Below, in pieces: positions 59,530 through 64,000 of a stretch of DNA of 64,000 bases. Where the stretch lies: the NCBI RefSeq assembly GCF_003182155.1, contig NZ_QGTG01000003.1:186001-250000 (forward strand). The letters run 5' to 3'. Each line of letters begins with the position of its first letter. Positions within the stretch are counted from its first letter, which is position 1. The notes beneath the pieces were generated by a model, which saw only the letters and a list, made by a program, of their open reading frames with translations, did not search any database and was not told where the DNA came from. This stretch comes from Chitinophaga sp. S165 (lineage in GTDB: Bacteria; Bacteroidota; Bacteroidia; Chitinophagales; Chitinophagaceae). Both the position numbers and the translations under genes were made by a program.

Positions 59530-62500
59530 GCGTTGACCGACCTCCAGGTCAGCCATTTTTCGAATACTGCAATAAGACTATTCTCTATAAAGGGTTTGGT
59601 AACAAAATCGTCCATACCCGCGGATATACACTTTTCCCTTTCTCCTTTTACATTCCCGGCAGTTAGGGCAATAATAGGAATGTGGATATGGGGACTGATC
59701 TCTCGGATCAGTCTTGTGGCCTCATAACCATTGATGATAGGCATCTGGATGTCCATGAAAACAATATCAGGCAGTTGCTGTGTGCTGCTTTCAACAGCTT
59801 CCTTACCATTCTTTGCTTCAATGATCTGGGCGGCCGGAGCGATCTTCCGGATGATGGTACTGGCCAGCAGCATATTAATGGGATTATCTTCCGCGATCAG
59901 GATCCTGATACTAGCTTTGATCCTCTTGTGGTCACGGCTTTCGGAACGGCTTGCTTCCGCCGCATTCTTGATGAACAAATGGGATAGGGCATGGTACATT
60001 TCCTGTATCTTAATGGGTTTTAGCAGACGCTGATTGACGTGTAATTCCTCACATGCCCTGATGATCTTTTCATCATCCGCAGAACTGTGCAGCAGGATGA
60101 TGGCAGGCTCTTTATCCAGTTCATCAAAGTTGGTCCTGATCTTCCTGATGGTTTCCAGACCGTCCATGAAAGGCATGTGATAATCCATCAAGATCACATC
60201 GTAGCCCTGTTTAGTCATGAGGAACTGGAAAGCCTCAACGCCATTCGCCGCCTCGTCAGAATGGATGCCCTTCATCTGAAGCATTCTTTTGAGAATGGTG
60301 CGGTTATGTTGGTTATCGTCTACAATCAGCACATTTTTGACAAGGTCGATATTTTCCCATGCAATGGGAGCGCCGTCTTCTGTTTTTACGGTTATTTCAA
60401 AAAAGAACGTACTGCCTTTCCCGGGAGCACTTTCCAGGTGCAGCTGACTGCCCATAAGTGCCAGTAACTTATTGGAGATGCTGAGCCCCAGCCCCGTACC
60501 GCCATATCTTTTGGTAGTGGAAATATCCTCTTGCAGGAATGCTTCGAAGATCTTCTGCTGTTTGCTCTTATGGATCCCGATACCTGTATCCCTTACCTGG
60601 AAGTGTATCGTCGTCATCCCTTCCTGCTGCTGACCTGTCGGTCTGATCTCCAGTTCTATTTCTCCATGGTCAGTGAATTTTACGGCGTTGCTGAGCAGGT
60701 TCAGGAGGATCTGTTTAAGCCGCACTACATCCGCCCACATAAACCGTGGAAGGTCTGTTGAAACGTTCAGCAACATTTCAACACCTTTCTGCTGTGCCTG
60801 AAGGCTCAATATATCGCTGGCCTGGCTGCTGAACTCATAAAGATCGCATTTGCTGATGTCCAGTTCTATCTTACCCGCTTCTATCTTGGAGAAGTCAAGA
60901 ATATCATTAATGATGCTCAATAGCGAGTTGCCCGACTGATTGACGATAGATGCATATTGCTGCTGTGTTTCGTTAAGGCCTGTTTTCATCAGCAGGTCTG
61001 TAAAGCCGATCACACCGTTCAACGGGGTGCGTATTTCATGGCTCATATTGGCCAGGAATTCCGATTTAGCTTTACTGGCATACTCGGCTTGTAATTTGGC
61101 TTCCTGTAGCTCTTTTTCAGCCCTCTTTCTTTTCGTGATATCAGTAGCAATGCCCAGGTATCCGGTAATGGCCTGGTTGTCGCGTATAGGCGTTACTACC
61201 ATAGCTACAGTGAGCGCTGTACCGTCTTTTTTTACATATGTCCATTCCCGCAGTTCAGATCCTTCCAGTTCAGGGATGTGTGCAAAAACACGAAATCCGT
61301 CGATAGGCGTATTATACAACTCCGTCAATTCCTTACCTCTTGCAGCTATTTCTTCCGGTACATGGAAGATTTCCCAGGATTGTTTGCCGGTAAGTTCTGA
61401 TTCGTCATATCGCAATAACTTTTCTGCACCCTTGTTAAAGAGTGTGATCATGCCCTTATGATCGGTAGCAATGATACTGACCTCTGAAGCAGCCTGCAAC
61501 ACATCTTCCAGTAACTTCCTGGACTGTTGGATGGCTACGGTCGCTTTCTTCCTTTCGTTGATATCCTGGAAGGTGCCGAACAGTCTTTTGCAAACGCCAT
61601 TTTCAAAGGCGGCATGACCTATTGAACGTACCCAGAGCCTGCGGCCTTTGGCTGTCATAATTTGTAGCTCAAGTTGCCAGGGTGTACCGGTACGGACAGC
61701 ATGATCAATAACAGCGTCCAGTTGCTGCCGGTATTCCCCGACATAGAAGCCCATGGTATTTTCCGGTGTAGGTTTGAAGTCAGGCCCTACTTCATGGAGC
61801 TCGCAGGTGACGCTAGACCAGTACACTTCATTTTTGACAATATCAAATTCCCATCCGCCTATCCGTGCTACCTGGTTAGTGCGTTCCAGCATTTCTTTCG
61901 TGCGCTTCAGATCAATCTCTAGTTCATGTCTTTCGGTAATATCCACTGCATTGCCAATCACGTAGGTATTACCCTGGATCTCGTTGACCAGGATGTTGTT
62001 GAACAACCAGATACGGATGTTACCATTTTTATGCTGTGTGTGCATCAAACCGGTCACTTTTCCCTGCATCCGGATCCTGGCAAGATACTGATCAAGATCG
62101 TTATGGTACTCGGATGGGATGAGTTGGTACAGGCTCATATTCATAAGTTCCGGGATGCTGTAACCAACACTGTCTGCACTGGCCTTATTCACATATGTAA
62201 GGTTCCCGTTCAGATCATGTTTGCACATCATGCCCAGCGAGTTCTCGAAAAAAGTACGGGCGCCGTTCTCACTATCTATCAGTTCCTGCTCCTTGATCTT
62301 TTCGCGTGTAATATCCCTGCCTATGGCGAAGATATTGCCCGTATGCGGTTCGGGTGTAGCTATCCATTGAATGTATCTGTAATCGCCATCCTTCGTTCTG
62401 AAACGGTTGTAGAAATTGATCGAAGACCGGCCTGAACGAAGGTTCTCCAGTTCACGGCTGGTATTTTCGAGATCGTCGGGGTGTACGAGATCGAGTACAG

Positions 62501-63137
62501 AAGTTGTTTGCAGTTCCTGTTCGTCCCAGCCAAGTAAGGTGGCGAATGTTTCATTGACCCTTCTTAGTCTGCCGGAAAAGGAACCGACACATACAAGTCC
62601 CTCGGATAAATGGAATAGCTTTTCGTAGTAACTGATCTCTTCCTTTAGTCTTTCCGCTTCGATAGCTTCAACTATCTTCCGTGCGATAATGGTCAGGGCC
62701 TGCTGTTCCGCAGGACTAAGCGTGTCCGGTTCAGGGCTCATGACGCAAAGTGCGCCCAGCACAAACCCCCGGTGGTCAATGAGTGGAAATCCGGCAAATG
62801 AACGGATATGAGGTGCGTTTATAACTGCTTTGTTGTTACTCACAGCCGGGTCGGCCAGTGTATCAGTCACTGCCGTGAGGGTTTGCTTCTCCATGATCAT
62901 TTGAAGAAAGCCCCAGTCCATAGTTGTTTCGTGTACCCCGGGTATAACGGTGGAAGACACGATCAATTGTTTTTCCTCTCCTGCGATCGCTATAACAGTG
63001 TAAGGGAAATGGCAGCTGAAGGTTGACAGTTCTGTGAACTGGTCCAGGGCCGGTTGCGGATTTAATTGCAGCAGCCCGTATTCCTTGAGAGCTCTTAGCC
63101 TCGCCTTCTCGTTTTGGGGGGCAGCGGTTTCATTCAT
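59526..63137 (-). CDS. Multi-PAS hybrid sensor histidine kinase with two receiver domains
   Basis: 1203 residues, cytosolic. Order: GAF (1-170), four PAS domains (~170-665), HisKA with the phospho-acceptor in KSEFLANMSHEIRTPLNG, HATPase with NLLSNAVKFTD, VRDTGIGI and TGLGLSISNKL, receiver 1 (VLIVDDNQHNRTI; Asp in VILMDYHMP), and receiver 2 (ILIAEDNPINM; Asp in IVFMDIQMP). No output or HPt domain follows, so it probably relays to a separate phosphotransfer protein or regulator. The target is not evident nearby. It lies next to the hydroxyproline epimerase gene, but a link is unsupported. Confidence 0.93.
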   Translation of the reverse strand: MNETAAPQNEKARLRALKEYGLLQLNPQPALDQFTELSTFSCHFPYTVIAIAGEEKQLIVSSTVIPGVHETTMDWGFLQMIMEKQTLTAVTDTLADPAVSNNKAVINAPHIRSFAGFPLIDHRGFVLGALCVMSPEPDTLSPAEQQALTIIARKIVEAIEAERLKEEISYYEKLFHLSEGLVCVGSFSGRLRRVNETFATLLGWDEQELQTTSVLDLVHPDDLENTSRELENLRSGRSSINFYNRFRTKDGDYRYIQWIATPEPHTGNIFAIGRDITREKIKEQELIDSENGARTFFENSLGMMCKHDLNGNLTYVNKASADSVGYSIPELMNMSLYQLIPSEYHNDLDQYLARIRMQGKVTGLMHTQHKNGNIRIWLFNNILVNEIQGNTYVIGNAVDITERHELEIDLKRTKEMLERTNQVARIGGWEFDIVKNEVYWSSVTCELHEVGPDFKPTPENTMGFYVGEYRQQLDAVIDHAVRTGTPWQLELQIMTAKGRRLWVRSIGHAAFENGVCKRLFGTFQDINERKKATVAIQQSRKLLEDVLQAASEVSIIATDHKGMITLFNKGAEKLLRYDESELTGKQSWEIFHVPEEIAARGKELTELYNTPIDGFRVFAHIPELEGSELREWTYVKKDGTALTVAMVVTPIRDNQAITGYLGIATDITKRKRAEKELQEAKLQAEYASKAKSEFLANMSHEIRTPLNGVIGFTDLLMKTGLNETQQQYASIVNQSGNSLLSIINDILDFSKIEAGKIELDISKCDLYEFSSQASDILSLQAQQKGVEMLLNVSTDLPRFMWADVVRLKQILLNLLSNAVKFTDHGEIELEIRPTGQQQEGMTTIHFQVRDTGIGIHKSKQQKIFEAFLQEDISTTKRYGGTGLGLSISNKLLALMGSQLHLESAPGKGSTFFFEITVKTEDGAPIAWENIDLVKNVLIVDDNQHNRTILKRMLQMKGIHSDEAANGVEAFQFLMTKQGYDVILMDYHMPFMDGLETIRKIRTNFDELDKEPAIILLHSSADDEKIIRACEELHVNQRLLKPIKIQEMYHALSHLFIKNAAEASRSESRDHKRIKASIRILIAEDNPINMLLASTIIRKIAPAAQIIEAKNGKEAVESSTQQLPDIVFMDIQMPIINGYEATRLIREISPHIHIPIIALTAGNVKGEREKCISAGMDDFVTKPFIENSLIAVFEKWLTWRSVNA

Positions 63138-63313
63138 ACGACATGGAAGTATGCCTGCAATTTAATCAGATAATCAATACGTATTGATTTTCAGTAAAAA
63201 AGGATGAGTTGGGTGACTGAAATTAGTCATCTGTTACCGGATATTTACTTATTTATGTTAATTTCTGCATACCATTGGTCAAAACCTGTAATATCCCATT
63301 CGCACTCAACCGG

Positions 63314-63321
63314 TATTTTTG
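63314..63321 (+). promoter_or_regulatory. -7 box (TATTTTTG) of the 4-hydroxyproline epimerase gene
   Basis: Perfect TANNTTTG, 47 bp upstream of the GTG start at 63369. Confidence 0.5.
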
Positions 63322-63368
63322 AAAAAGCAGATCAACCAATGTCTTTTATCTAACAGAATAAGGAACTC

Positions 63369-64000
63369 GTGAAGAAAACATTCTTTTGCATAGACGCACA
63401 CACCTGTGGTAACCCGGTAAGGCTTGTAGCCGGTGGCGGGCCCGTACTGTATGGTAATAACATGAGCGATAAACGGAACCATTTCCTGAAGGAATATGAC
63501 TGGATCAGAACAGGGCTGATGTTCGAACCGCGGGGCCATGATATGATGAGCGGCAGTATCCTTTATCCGCCGCATGATCCGGCTAATGATGTTGCCGTAC
63601 TGTTCATTGAAACCAGCGGTTGCCTGCCCATGTGTGGCCATGGTACTATCGGTACGATCACTATTGCAATTGAAGAAGGACTGATCACGCCAAAGACGCC
63701 CGGCATTGTAAGGATGGAAGCACCGGCAGGGCTTGTGCTCATCGAATATAAACAGGAAGGCCGCAAGGTAAAAAGCGTTAAGCTCACCAATGTGGCTTCC
63801 TATCTCGCTGCAACCGATCTCGTTGTGGAATGCCCTGATCTGGGACCGCTGAAAATAGACGTTTCCTACGGCGGAAATTATTATGCTATTGTAGATGTTC
63901 AGGAGAATTTCCCCGGTCTGGAACATTACACCGCCTCTCAGTTGATCGGCTGGGCACGGGAGCTACGCAAACGTATCAATGAAAAACATACTTTCATACA
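63369..64000 (+). CDS. 4-hydroxyproline epimerase / proline racemase family, 5' part (GTG start, runs off the right edge)
   Basis: 210 codons visible. The reading frame opens with GTG at 63369 and has no stop to the window end. It begins KKTFFCIDAHTCGNPVRLVA, the family signature, and contains the catalytic Cys in LPMCGHGTIGT. The second catalytic Cys lies beyond the window. It epimerises trans-4-hydroxy-L-proline to cis-4-hydroxy-D-proline. The pathway partners (DapA-like lyase, dehydrogenase, permease) are 12-16 kb to the left, so the catabolic set is split. The next genes to the right, perhaps the D-hydroxyproline dehydrogenase, are not visible. Confidence 0.88.
   Translation, partial: MKKTFFCIDAHTCGNPVRLVAGGGPVLYGNNMSDKRNHFLKEYDWIRTGLMFEPRGHDMMSGSILYPPHDPANDVAVLFIETSGCLPMCGHGTIGTITIAIEEGLITPKTPGIVRMEAPAGLVLIEYKQEGRKVKSVKLTNVASYLAATDLVVECPDLGPLKIDVSYGGNYYAIVDVQENFPGLEHYTASQLIGWARELRKRINEKHTFI

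Noticed and set aside
1..64000. CRISPR array or rRNA operon
   Set aside because: No spaced direct repeats of CRISPR type and no rRNA-like conserved segments were seen.

Overview
The window looks like chromosome from a Chitinophaga-like member of the Bacteroidota. Several things point there: a type IX secretion (CHU_C) sorting domain, TonB-dependent receptors with carboxypeptidase-regulatory N-termini, a LytS/LytTR pair, many AraC regulators, GH130/GH47 carbohydrate genes, and recurrent -7 boxes of the Bacteroidetes type (TANNTTTG, sometimes with TTTG about 19 bp upstream). The assignment rests on gene families and promoter style. No 16S gene is present.

Layout. 1-3.7 kb: two tandem TetR paralogues with near-identical operator palindromes, a YD-repeat lipoprotein, and an AraC/SDR pair. 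3.86-7.18 kb: a two-gene operon of a DNA/RNA non-specific (NUC1-type) endonuclease and a CHAT caspase-like protease, a strong candidate conflict/antiphage module. 7.2-13.6 kb: an AHSA1 protein, an 88-bp hairpin built of 11-mers, two methyltransferases, unknown proteins, and an MBOAT/SGNH acyl-transfer pair. 13.9-18.0 kb: oxidoreductase plus AraC, two tandem copies of a DUF6934-like/small-protein module (one C-truncated), and tRNA-Pro(CGG). 18-25.9 kb: a prohibitin-like operon, a large T9SS-exported adhesin, a secreted GH47 mannosidase, and two AraC regulators. 26.1-31 kb: a GH130 phosphorylase convergent with a GT4 / six-hairpin / GT4 operon. 31-38.9 kb: a Tat-exported Dabb protein, an outer-membrane receptor, a LytS-LytTR pair, and a PAS kinase with a CheY-like regulator. 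39-45.9 kb: aldose epimerase, a CGNR regulator divergent from an EamA exporter, phosphosulfolactate synthase, two tandem lipoproteins, and an aldo/keto reductase.

46.1-51.1 kb holds an AraC regulator divergent from a DapA-like lyase, an NADP aldehyde dehydrogenase and an APC permease. Together with the proline-racemase-family 4-hydroxyproline epimerase entering at the right edge (63.4 kb, GTG start), this reads as a trans-4-hydroxyproline catabolic set split by about 12 kb of unrelated genes. Those intervening genes are an orphan OmpR regulator, a siderophore-type receptor with a forced TTG start, an AAA ATPase + PD-(D/E)XK-like nuclease operon (54.7-56.5 kb, a second candidate defence module), a Bacteroidota-specific unknown gene next to a 175-bp inverted-repeat element, an exported unknown protein, a nucleoside deaminase and a 1203-residue hybrid histidine kinase.

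The two nuclease-containing operons are the best candidates for undescribed systems. Both calls rest on motifs read by eye, with no database search.
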